Positions 35,344 to 42,119 of a stretch of DNA of 64,000 nt are shown one piece after another. The translations under genes were made by a program, and so were the position numbers. A model generated the notes under the pieces. The model saw nothing but the letters and a program-made list of their open reading frames with translations. It searched no databases and was not told the origin of the DNA. The stretch is from Mycolicibacterium anyangense (lineage in GTDB: Bacteria > Actinomycetota > Actinomycetes > Mycobacteriales > Mycobacteriaceae): assembly GCF_010731855.1 (NCBI RefSeq), contig NZ_AP022620.1, forward strand, positions 1,240,001-1,304,000. Direction: 5' to 3'. Each line of letters begins with the position of its first letter. The first letter of the stretch is position 1.

Positions 35344-36381
35344 ATGATCCACGAGTGCCTCGGTCAGTACGCCTGCCTCGCCAGTGACATCGGTTTCAAC
35401 ATCGAGAACCTGCGAAATGGCTTCTGGCAGTTGACCATTGACGGATTGTCCTGGGGCGCCATCTACGCCCTGGTGGCCGTCGGCTACACCTTGGTCTTCG
35501 GTGTGCTGAGGTTGATCAACTTCGCCCATTCCGAGATCTTCATGCTCGGGATGTTCGGCGCCTACTTCTGCCTGGACATCATCCTGGGCTTCTACCCCAG
35601 CGGCGACGCCTACAACAAGGGCGTCCTGCTGACGGTGCTGTACCTGGGTATCGCGATGCTGTTCGCGATGCTGGTATCAGGCTCTGCCGCAATCGGTTTG
35701 GAAGCGGTGGCCTACCGGCCGCTGCGACGGCGCAACGCCCGGCCGTTGACGTTCCTGATCACCGCGATCGGTATGTCGTTCGTGTTGCAGGAATTCGTGC
35801 ACTTCGTGCTGCCCAAGATCATCAAGGGCTACGGCGGCAGCAATGCCCAGCAGCCGATCATCCTGGTGCAACCCAAGACTCAGTTCCACATCTTCGGTGC
35901 CACCGTCAGCAACGTCACGCTGGTGATCGTCGCGGCGGCGTTGGTGCTGGCGCTGCTGACCGACGTGGCGATCAACCGGACGAAATTCGGTCGCGGTATC
36001 CGGGCGGTGGCCCAGGACCCCACCACCGCGACGCTGATGGGAGTCTCGCGGGAGCGCATCATCATGACCACCTTCCTCATCGGCGGCATGCTGGCCGGCG
36101 CCGCCGCGCTGCTGTACACCCTGAAGGTGCCCCAGGGCATCATCTACTCCGGCGGCTTCCTGCTCGGTATCAAGGCGTTCTCGGCCGCGGTCCTCGGCGG
36201 TATCGGAAACCTGCGCGGTGCTCTGCTCGGCGGCCTGATCCTGGGCATCATGGAGAACTACGGCCAGGCGGTGTTCGGTACCCAGTGGCGTGACGTGGTC
36301 GCCTTCGTCCTCCTGGTTCTGGTACTGCTGGTGCGGCCCACCGGGATACTCGGGGAGAGCCTCGGAAAGGCGAGGGCATGA
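35344..36381 (+). CDS. livH: Branched-chain amino-acid ABC permease LivH
   Basis: This 345-aa membrane protein has about eight helices and the LivH signature regions GAIYALVAVGYTLVFGVLRL, INFAHSEIFMLGMFGAY and KAFSAAVLGGIGNLRGALLG. An unusual N-terminal 30 residues, MIHECLGQYACLASDIGFN onward, include two Cys and may be an extended start; AAGGAG lies 11 nt before ATG 35344. It forms the inner-membrane channel with LivM. Its stop overlaps livM (ATGA). Confidence 0.93.
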   Translation: MIHECLGQYACLASDIGFNIENLRNGFWQLTIDGLSWGAIYALVAVGYTLVFGVLRLINFAHSEIFMLGMFGAYFCLDIILGFYPSGDAYNKGVLLTVLYLGIAMLFAMLVSGSAAIGLEAVAYRPLRRRNARPLTFLITAIGMSFVLQEFVHFVLPKIIKGYGGSNAQQPIILVQPKTQFHIFGATVSNVTLVIVAAALVLALLTDVAINRTKFGRGIRAVAQDPTTATLMGVSRERIIMTTFLIGGMLAGAAALLYTLKVPQGIIYSGGFLLGIKAFSAAVLGGIGNLRGALLGGLILGIMENYGQAVFGTQWRDVVAFVLLVLVLLVRPTGILGESLGKARA

Positions 36382-37583
36382 GTCACCGCAGCGACACCCA
36401 GAACACCCCGGGCCGGTGGACCACCCGGCTCCTGGCTCCCGGCGATGGTTTGCGCGACTGGTGGTCCGGGCGCAGCCGGGTACAGAAGTGGGGCTTCGGT
36501 GTGGTGGGCTTCGGCCTGCTCGCCCTCACTCCGCTGTTCCCGCCCCCGTTCTTCGAGACCACTGGCATCAGCTTCGGCGGCACCATGGCCCAGTTCGCGA
36601 TGGTGGCGATCATCGCGATCGGCCTCAACGTGGTGGTCGGTCAGGCCGGCCTGCTGGACCTCGGCTACGTCGGCTTCTACGCCGTCGGCGCCTACACCGT
36701 CGCCCTGCTCACCAGTCCGGACTCGCCATGGAACCGGCTCGGTTCAGGCTGGCTGTTCAGCGAGAAGTGGGCCTGGCTGACCTGTGTGCCGATCGCCATG
36801 GCGGCCACCGCACTGGCCGGACTGATCCTGGGCATCCCCACCCTGCGGCTGCGCGGTGACTACCTGGCCATCGTCACGCTCGGGTTCGGCGAGATCATCC
36901 GGCTGCTGGCCGACAACCTCTCCGGTGTCACCAACGGATCCCGGGGCCTCAACCAGATCGCCTACCCCCACGTGCTGGAGACGTCGAAGTACCCGGACGG
37001 GGCGTTCTCCAGTGGCAACTCCACCGGCACCGCCAACTACGGCACCTGGTGGTTCTGGCTGGGCCTGATCCTGATGATCGCCATCCTGCTGCTGGTCGGC
37101 AACCTGGAGCGCAGCCGCGTCGGGCGGGCCTGGGTGGCCATCCGCGAGGACGAGGACGCCGCGGAAGTGATGGGCGTCAACACCTTCCGCTTCAAACTAT
37201 GGGCGTTCGTGATCGGTGCCGCGATCGGCGGCCTGTCCGGGGCGCTCTACGCCGGGCAGGTGCAGTACGTGGCGCCACCGACGTTCAACATCATCAACTC
37301 GATGCTGTTCCTGTGCGCGGTGGTGCTGGGCGGTCAGGGCAACAAACTCGGCGTCGTCTTCGGCGCGTTCATCATCGTCTACCTGCCCAACCGACTGCTC
37401 GGGGTGGAAGTCCTGGGCATCAACCTCGGCGACCTGAAGTACCTGTTCTTCGGTCTGGCGCTGGTGGTGCTGATGATCTTCCGGCCGCAGGGCCTGTTCC
37501 CGGTGCGCCAACAGCTGCTGGCCTACGGCAAGTCGGCCCGCAAGCTGTTGGGCGCGGCCGACGACAGCAAGGCGGCGGCATGA
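36378..37583 (+). CDS. livM: Branched-chain amino-acid ABC permease LivM
   Basis: The 401-aa permease has a polar N-terminal extension of about 45 residues, then about nine helices. Family motifs are IGLNVVVGQAGLLDLGYVGF, LRLRGDYLAIVTLGFGEIIR and VGRAWVAIREDEDAAEVMGV. It pairs with LivH. ATG 36378 overlaps the livH stop and its own stop overlaps the livG start, so the complex is made from tightly coupled genes. Confidence 0.94.
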   Translation: MSHRSDTQNTPGRWTTRLLAPGDGLRDWWSGRSRVQKWGFGVVGFGLLALTPLFPPPFFETTGISFGGTMAQFAMVAIIAIGLNVVVGQAGLLDLGYVGFYAVGAYTVALLTSPDSPWNRLGSGWLFSEKWAWLTCVPIAMAATALAGLILGIPTLRLRGDYLAIVTLGFGEIIRLLADNLSGVTNGSRGLNQIAYPHVLETSKYPDGAFSSGNSTGTANYGTWWFWLGLILMIAILLLVGNLERSRVGRAWVAIREDEDAAEVMGVNTFRFKLWAFVIGAAIGGLSGALYAGQVQYVAPPTFNIINSMLFLCAVVLGGQGNKLGVVFGAFIIVYLPNRLLGVEVLGINLGDLKYLFFGLALVVLMIFRPQGLFPVRQQLLAYGKSARKLLGAADDSKAAA

Positions 37584-38416
37584 CCGATCCGGTGATCGAC
37601 GAGAGCATGGCCGCCCTGCATCGCGACGTCAACGCCGCGGAGGGTGAAACCCTGCTCGAGACCAAGGATCTCACCGTCAAGTTCGGCGGTCTGACCGCGC
37701 TGGACTCCGTCAGCTTCGCGATCAAGCGCGGCGAGATCCTCGGCCTGATCGGACCCAACGGGGCGGGCAAGACCACCTGCTTCAATGCCATCACCGGCGT
37801 CTACCGCCCGAGTTCGGGCTCGGTCACCTTCGACGGCCAGCCGCTGGGCCGCATCAAGCGCCACCAGATCACCCGCCGCGGCATCGCGCGCACCTTCCAG
37901 AACATCCGGCTGTGGGGCGAGATGACCGCTCTGGAGAACGTCATCGTCGGCACCGACGCCCGGCACAAGACCTCGGTGCCCGGTGCCCTGATCCGCAGCC
38001 CCCGGCACCGCGCCGAGGAACGCTCGGCCATCGAAAAAGCCGCAGCACTGCTGCAATTCGTCGGCATCGCCCACCGCGGCGAAGAGAAGGCCAAGAACCT
38101 GCCCTACGGCGATCAGCGACGCCTCGAGATCGCCCGTGCGCTGGCCACCGAGCCCAAGCTGCTGTGCCTGGACGAGCCTGCCGCCGGCTTCAACCCCAGC
38201 GAGAAGGCGGCCCTGATCGACCTGATCCGCGCCATTCGCGACGACGGCTACACCGTGCTGCTGATCGAGCACGACATGCGCCTGGTGATGGGCGTGACCG
38301 ACCGGATCGTCGTCCTGGAGTTCGGCCGCAAGATCGCTGACGGCCTGCCCGCCGAGATCCGCGAGGACCCGGCCGTCATCGCCGCCTACCTGGGAGTCCC
38401 CGATGACCAGCTCTGA
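37580..38416 (+). CDS. livG: Branched-chain amino-acid ABC ATPase LivG
   Basis: The 278-aa ATPase has Walker A GPNGAGKTT, the LivG-type RGIARTFQNIRLWGEMTALE segment with its Q-loop, Walker B LLCLDEPAAGFNPSE and switch His in LIEHDMRLVMGV. The signature is LPYGDQRRLEIARAL, usual for LivG. About 20 extra residues precede the domain. The start ATG 37580 overlaps livM by 4 nt and the 3' end overlaps livF by 14 nt. Confidence 0.95.
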   Translation: MTDPVIDESMAALHRDVNAAEGETLLETKDLTVKFGGLTALDSVSFAIKRGEILGLIGPNGAGKTTCFNAITGVYRPSSGSVTFDGQPLGRIKRHQITRRGIARTFQNIRLWGEMTALENVIVGTDARHKTSVPGALIRSPRHRAEERSAIEKAAALLQFVGIAHRGEEKAKNLPYGDQRRLEIARALATEPKLLCLDEPAAGFNPSEKAALIDLIRAIRDDGYTVLLIEHDMRLVMGVTDRIVVLEFGRKIADGLPAEIREDPAVIAAYLGVPDDQL

Positions 38417-39143
38417 GGACCAGCCCATCCTGTTGGAAGTGCGCGACGCCGTCGTGCACTACGGCAGAATTGAAGCGCTGCACGGTGTTTCACTGCAAGT
38501 GCGGCAGGGGGAGTTGGTGACCCTGCTCGGGTCCAACGGGGCGGGCAAGACCACGATGATGCGCGCCATCTCCGGGCTGCGTCCGCTGTCGTCGGGCTCG
38601 GTGTGGTTCGAGGGCAATGACATCTCTGGCGTCAAGGCCCACCAGCGCGCCATCGACGGCTTGGTGCAGGCGCCCGAAGGCCGAGGGGTGTTCCCCGGCA
38701 TGACGGTGCTGGAGAATCTCGAAATGGGCTGCTACGGGCGAAAGTTCGCCACCAAGGCCGAACACGACGAACGCCTGGACTGGGTGCTGCAGACCTTCCC
38801 GCGGCTGGCCGAACGGCGCACCCAGGTCGGTGGCACCCTCTCCGGTGGCGAGCAGCAGATGCTGGCGATCGGGCGTGCGCTGATGGCCCGACCGCGCGTT
38901 CTCCTGCTCGACGAACCGTCGATGGGCCTGGCCCCGATGATCATCTCGCAGATCTTCAAGATCATTTCCGAGATCAACGCCCAGGGCACCACGGTGCTGC
39001 TGGTAGAACAGAATGCCCAGCAGGCGCTGAGCCGGTCCGACCGCGCCTACATCCTGGAGACCGGCACCGTCACGCGCAGCGGTCCGGCCCGGGAATTGTT
39101 GGCCGACGACAGTATTCGCGCTGCCTATCTGGGTGTGGCCTAG
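38403..39143 (+). CDS. livF: Branched-chain amino-acid ABC ATPase LivF
   Basis: The 246-aa protein is the second ATPase of the complex, with Walker A GSNGAGKTT, signature LSGGEQQMLAIGRALM, Walker B VLLLDEPSMGLAPM and LLVEQNAQQALSRSDR, the LivF form of the switch region. ATG 38403 lies inside livG. It ends the operon and converges with a membrane-protein gene 9 bp away. Confidence 0.95.
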   Translation: MTSSEDQPILLEVRDAVVHYGRIEALHGVSLQVRQGELVTLLGSNGAGKTTMMRAISGLRPLSSGSVWFEGNDISGVKAHQRAIDGLVQAPEGRGVFPGMTVLENLEMGCYGRKFATKAEHDERLDWVLQTFPRLAERRTQVGGTLSGGEQQMLAIGRALMARPRVLLLDEPSMGLAPMIISQIFKIISEINAQGTTVLLVEQNAQQALSRSDRAYILETGTVTRSGPARELLADDSIRAAYLGVA

Positions 39144-39152
39144 CCGCACATC

Positions 39153-39635
39153 TCAGTCGGTGAGCTTGGTCAACAACAAGTAGGCACTGGCCAACCCGCC
39201 CACGATCGCGGCGCACGTCGTCGGAAACAGCGCGTAGGGCGCCCAGCTGACGCCGGTCAGCAACAGGACTCCGGTCAGTGCGACCCCCAAGGCTGTTGTG
39301 ACATTGGGGTTGACTCGCTTGATGATTCGGCCTAGGGAATTGCCTTCGGCATCGTCGCCGGCAGACCTGTCGAGGACGATGAGCAGGACGGCCGCAGCCA
39401 CGGCAAGGACGGTGAGCTCGGCGCCGATCACCCGCGCCGGTTGCTCCGGTACCGACAGCACGACCGCGACCAGGAGCAGCATCGTGAAGACCACCAATGT
39501 CTGCGCGGCGCGATGGCGAAGGCTCGCCGAGTTCGCCATCCGTGCCGCGTGGATCGAGATCGCCACGAACAGGAGTCCGACGAGCGCACCGCCGACCCCG
39601 CCGATGATGACAGCAAAGGTGTCCCAACCTGGCAT
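39153..39635 (-). CDS. Hypothetical integral membrane protein
   Basis: This 160-aa protein has five predicted helices (about 8-28, 45-63, 70-88, 113-131 and 136-155) and short basic or acidic loops. The first helix is followed by SIHAARMANSASLRHRAAQT. I do not recognise the family. ATG 39635 gives MPGWDTFAVIIGG. It may be co-transcribed with the DUF167 gene, whose stop lies 38 bp upstream. Confidence 0.6.
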   Translation of the reverse strand: MPGWDTFAVIIGGVGGALVGLLFVAISIHAARMANSASLRHRAAQTLVVFTMLLLVAVVLSVPEQPARVIGAELTVLAVAAAVLLIVLDRSAGDDAEGNSLGRIIKRVNPNVTTALGVALTGVLLLTGVSWAPYALFPTTCAAIVGGLASAYLLLTKLTD

Positions 39636-39673
39636 CAGACGACTGTAGCCGCGTGTGCGCTCATGAGCTCTCC

Positions 39674-39901
39674 TCAGTCGATCGTGAAGCGCTTCACCCG
39701 CGAGGTGGCACCGGAGACGAGCTGAACGCGGCTGGGCGGCACCCCGAAATGCTTGGCGAGCAGTCGCGCGGCAGCGTCGGTGGCCTTGCCCTCGATGGCG
39801 CGCTCGCGCACGAAGATCGTCAGCGTCCCGTCGGCGCCGGTTTCGACCAGCGGGCCCTTGGCGCTACCGGGCTTGACGGTAACGACGACGGTCTCGGCCA
39901 C
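39674..39901 (-). CDS. DUF167 (YggU-like) protein
   Basis: The 75-aa protein has the small alpha/beta DUF167 fold: VTVKPGSAKGPLV, then LTIFVRERAIEGKATDAAAR and LLAKHFGVPPSRVQLVSGAT, matching the family pattern KVxPxS...GKAN. Biochemical role is unknown. The start is GTG 39901. It is 9 bp downstream of the thiolase-like gene on the same strand, so it may belong to that transcript. Confidence 0.85.
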   Translation of the reverse strand: MAETVVVTVKPGSAKGPLVETGADGTLTIFVRERAIEGKATDAAARLLAKHFGVPPSRVQLVSGATSRVKRFTID

Positions 39902-39910
39902 CCGGTGAGC

Positions 39911-41119
39911 TTACGTGGCGACGATGACCGAGGAGCCGTGGCCGAACAGGCCCTGGTTGGCGGTCACACCGACGGTGGCACCGTCGACCTGTCGGCCGGT
40001 GGCCTGCCCCTTGAGTTGCCAGGTCAGTTCGCAGACCTGGGCGATGGCCTGGGCCGGGATGGCCTCGCCGAAGGAGGCCAGGCCGCCGGAGGCGTTGACG
40101 GGGATACGCCCGCCGATGGTTGTGGCGCCACTGCGCAGCAGGTGCTCGGCCTCGCCCTTGGCGCACAGTCCGAGGTGTTCGTACCAGTCCAGTTCCAGTG
40201 CGGTCGACAGGTCGTAGACCTCGGCGAGGGAGAGGTCTTCGGGGCCGATACCGGCTTCGGCGTAGGCCGCGTCGAGGATCTGGTCTTTGAAGACCCGCTC
40301 CGGGCCGGGAACCACGGCCGTGGAATCGGTGGCGATATCCGGCAATTCGGGGAGATGCTGTGGGTACTGCGGGCTCTGCAGGCTGACCGCGCGGACCGAG
40401 GGCACGCCCTTGAGCGAGCCCAGGTGCTTTTCGGTGAACTCCTTGCTGGCCACGATCAGGGCGGCGGCGCCGTCGGAGGTGGCGCAGATGTCGAGCAGGC
40501 GCAGCGGGTCGGAGACCACGGGACTGGCCAGCACGTCCTCGACGCTGGCTTCCTTGCGGTAACGGGCGTACGGGTTGTTCAGGCCGTGGCGGGCGTTTTT
40601 GACCTTGACCGCGGCGAAGTCCTCCAACGTGGCGCCGTAGAGGTCCATCCGGCGACGCGCCAGCAGCGCGAAGTAGACGGTGTTGGTAGCCCCGATCAAA
40701 TGGAAGCGTTGCCAGTCCGGGTCGTTGCGGCGTTCCCCGCCGACGGGGGCGAAGAAGCCCTTGGGGGTGGTGTCGGCCCCGATCACCAGCGCCACATCGC
40801 AGAGCCCGGCCAGGATCTGGGCGCGGGCGGACTGCAGGGCCTGGGAGCCCGAGGCGCAGGCGGCGTAGCTGGAGGTGATGGGGATGCCGTTCCAGCCCAT
40901 CTTCTGGGCGAAGGTGGCGCCGGCGACGAAGCCTGGGTAACCGTTGCGAATGGTGTCGGCACCGGCGACCAATTGGATTTGGCGCCAGTCCAATCCGGCT
41001 TCGGCCAGGGCGGCGCGGGCGGCGACGACACCGTACTCGGTGAAGTCGCGGCCCCACTTACCCCACGGGTGCATACCCGCGCCGAGGATGTACACCGGTT
41101 CCGGGGTGCTAGCGCTCAT
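39911..41119 (-). CDS. Thiolase-fold lipid-transfer/retro-aldolase-type protein (Rv1627c position)
   Basis: The 402-aa protein has the SCP-x/thiolase fold. The nucleophile-position Cys88 is in YAACASGSQALQSA. The His of the usual GHP motif is missing: NASGGLASFGEAIPAQ has E352 instead. The C-terminal catalytic Cys of thiolases is absent too (NQGLFGHGSSVIVAT). Such losses occur in Ltp2-type proteins that act as retro-aldolases with a DUF35 partner in steroid side-chain degradation, and here the preceding gene is a DUF35 protein overlapping by 4 nt. The start ATG 41119 has this ATGA overlap. Function as an aldolase is inferred. Confidence 0.82.
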   Translation of the reverse strand: MSASTPEPVYILGAGMHPWGKWGRDFTEYGVVAARAALAEAGLDWRQIQLVAGADTIRNGYPGFVAGATFAQKMGWNGIPITSSYAACASGSQALQSARAQILAGLCDVALVIGADTTPKGFFAPVGGERRNDPDWQRFHLIGATNTVYFALLARRRMDLYGATLEDFAAVKVKNARHGLNNPYARYRKEASVEDVLASPVVSDPLRLLDICATSDGAAALIVASKEFTEKHLGSLKGVPSVRAVSLQSPQYPQHLPELPDIATDSTAVVPGPERVFKDQILDAAYAEAGIGPEDLSLAEVYDLSTALELDWYEHLGLCAKGEAEHLLRSGATTIGGRIPVNASGGLASFGEAIPAQAIAQVCELTWQLKGQATGRQVDGATVGVTANQGLFGHGSSVIVAT

Positions 41120-41568
41120 TGGGCGATCCTCCAGGCGTAGGTGAGGCGCTCGACGCCGTCGTCATCGGTATAGAGCGGCATGGTGGTCAGCTCCACGGCC
41201 ATCCCGACTTTCAGATCGGCGGCCAGGGTGCCCTCGACGACCTTGCCCAGCACGATCAGCCCCTCGTCGGCGAGCTCGACCGCGGCCACCGCGAATGGTT
41301 CGAACGGGTCCGGTGCGGGATAGGGCGGTGGCGGGGCGTAGCGGTTCTCGGTATAGCTCCATACCGTGCCCCGCCGCGACAGCGCGACCGGTTCGAGCAC
41401 ATCACTGGCGCACCCCGGGTTCGGGCAGTTATTGGCCCGGGGCGGAAACACGTACGTCGCACACTGCGGACACTTCGCACCGATCAGATGCGGGACACCG
41501 GCATCGTCGTAGTCCCACCAACCATCGATGGCCGGTAGTTGAGTGGGCGCGTCTGGAGAAGCTGGCAC
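41116..41568 (-). CDS. DUF35 OB-fold/zinc-ribbon protein (Rv1628c position)
   Basis: The 150-aa protein has a zinc ribbon with C33, C36, C48 and C53 (AKCPQCATYVFPPRANNCPN), then an OB-fold (SRRGTVWSYTENRY onward). DUF35 proteins bind acyl-CoA and partner with thiolase-fold enzymes. GTG 41568 is chosen because a TACCAT -10 box ends 6 nt before it, giving a leaderless start, and the longer reading beyond it lacks family resemblance. A KstR-like operator lies 30-50 bp upstream. Confidence 0.85.
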   Translation of the reverse strand: MPASPDAPTQLPAIDGWWDYDDAGVPHLIGAKCPQCATYVFPPRANNCPNPGCASDVLEPVALSRRGTVWSYTENRYAPPPPYPAPDPFEPFAVAAVELADEGLIVLGKVVEGTLAADLKVGMAVELTTMPLYTDDDGVERLTYAWRIAQ

Positions 41569-41574
41569 GTCGCC

Positions 41575-41580
41575 ATGGTA
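41575..41580 (-). promoter_or_regulatory. -10 box for the DUF35-thiolase pair
   Basis: TACCAT on the minus strand ends 6 nt before GTG 41568 and points to a leaderless transcript. Confidence 0.5.
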
Positions 41581-41597
41581 AGCGATCCGCAAGCCAG

Positions 41598-41617
41598 AAC
41601 TGCAACGTGTTCCAGTT
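41598..41617. promoter_or_regulatory. KstR-like operator
   Basis: Positions 41601-41614 read TGCAACGTGTTCCA, an exact match to the published KstR motif TNNAACNNGTTNNA. The symmetry extends to 20 bp (AACTGCAAC-GT-GTTCCAGTT, 8 of 9 arm positions matching). It sits where the -35 region of the leaderless DUF35 promoter would be. Confidence 0.65.
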
Positions 41618-41718
41618 GGCGGGAGGTTGGGATCGGTAGCAATCGGCACCCGGTGCACTTGTCGGCGAGGAGCGCCCCGGACATCGGTGCCCGGCGCATA
41701 GCGGATCGGAGATCAGAC

Positions 41719-42063
41719 ATGGGACTTTTCAAGAAGGCCAAGGATGCGGCCACCGCCGCTCAGGTGCACGTGCAGGGAGCTGGGCTGGTCGACCCCGCGG
41801 TTCTGGGCGGTCCGTCGACTCGATCGGTCGACGCGACCGAACCGATCTGGGAGCCGATCAACGGCATCTCCCTGCAGGACTATGCCGAGCTGGCACGCAC
41901 CGCCCAGAGTCGAGGCGTCACCGACGAGGCGGGCATGATTGCGCTGGGTCAGGAGCGTGGCTGGGATCCCGCCGACGTCAGGGTCGCACTCGACGGCTGG
42001 GTGCAGCGGATGGGGCAGTCGATGGCCGTCGGGCAGCAGTTCCGCAAGTTCCTCGGCTACTGA
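41719..42063 (+). CDS. Conserved-looking small hypothetical protein
   Basis: The 114-aa soluble protein starts MGLFKKAKDAATAAQVHVQ at ATG 41719, with CGGAG 8 nt upstream. It has no signal peptide, membrane helix or cysteine. A central stretch, EPIWEPINGISLQDYAELAR, and a helical tail, VQRMGQSMAVGQQFRKFLGY, look folded. I do not recognise a family. It lies between the KstR-like operator and polA, divergent from the DUF35 gene. Confidence 0.6.
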   Translation: MGLFKKAKDAATAAQVHVQGAGLVDPAVLGGPSTRSVDATEPIWEPINGISLQDYAELARTAQSRGVTDEAGMIALGQERGWDPADVRVALDGWVQRMGQSMAVGQQFRKFLGY

Positions 42064-42106
42064 ACCGCCACGGGGTAGCGGCGGCCCGATTGTCACCGGC
42101 GGTGCC

Positions 42107-42112
42107 TAGAGT
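42107..42112 (+). promoter_or_regulatory. polA -10 box (leaderless)
   Basis: TAGAGT ends 7 nt before GTG 42120; no Shine-Dalgarno is present. Confidence 0.5.
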
Positions 42113-42119
42113 GAGTGCC

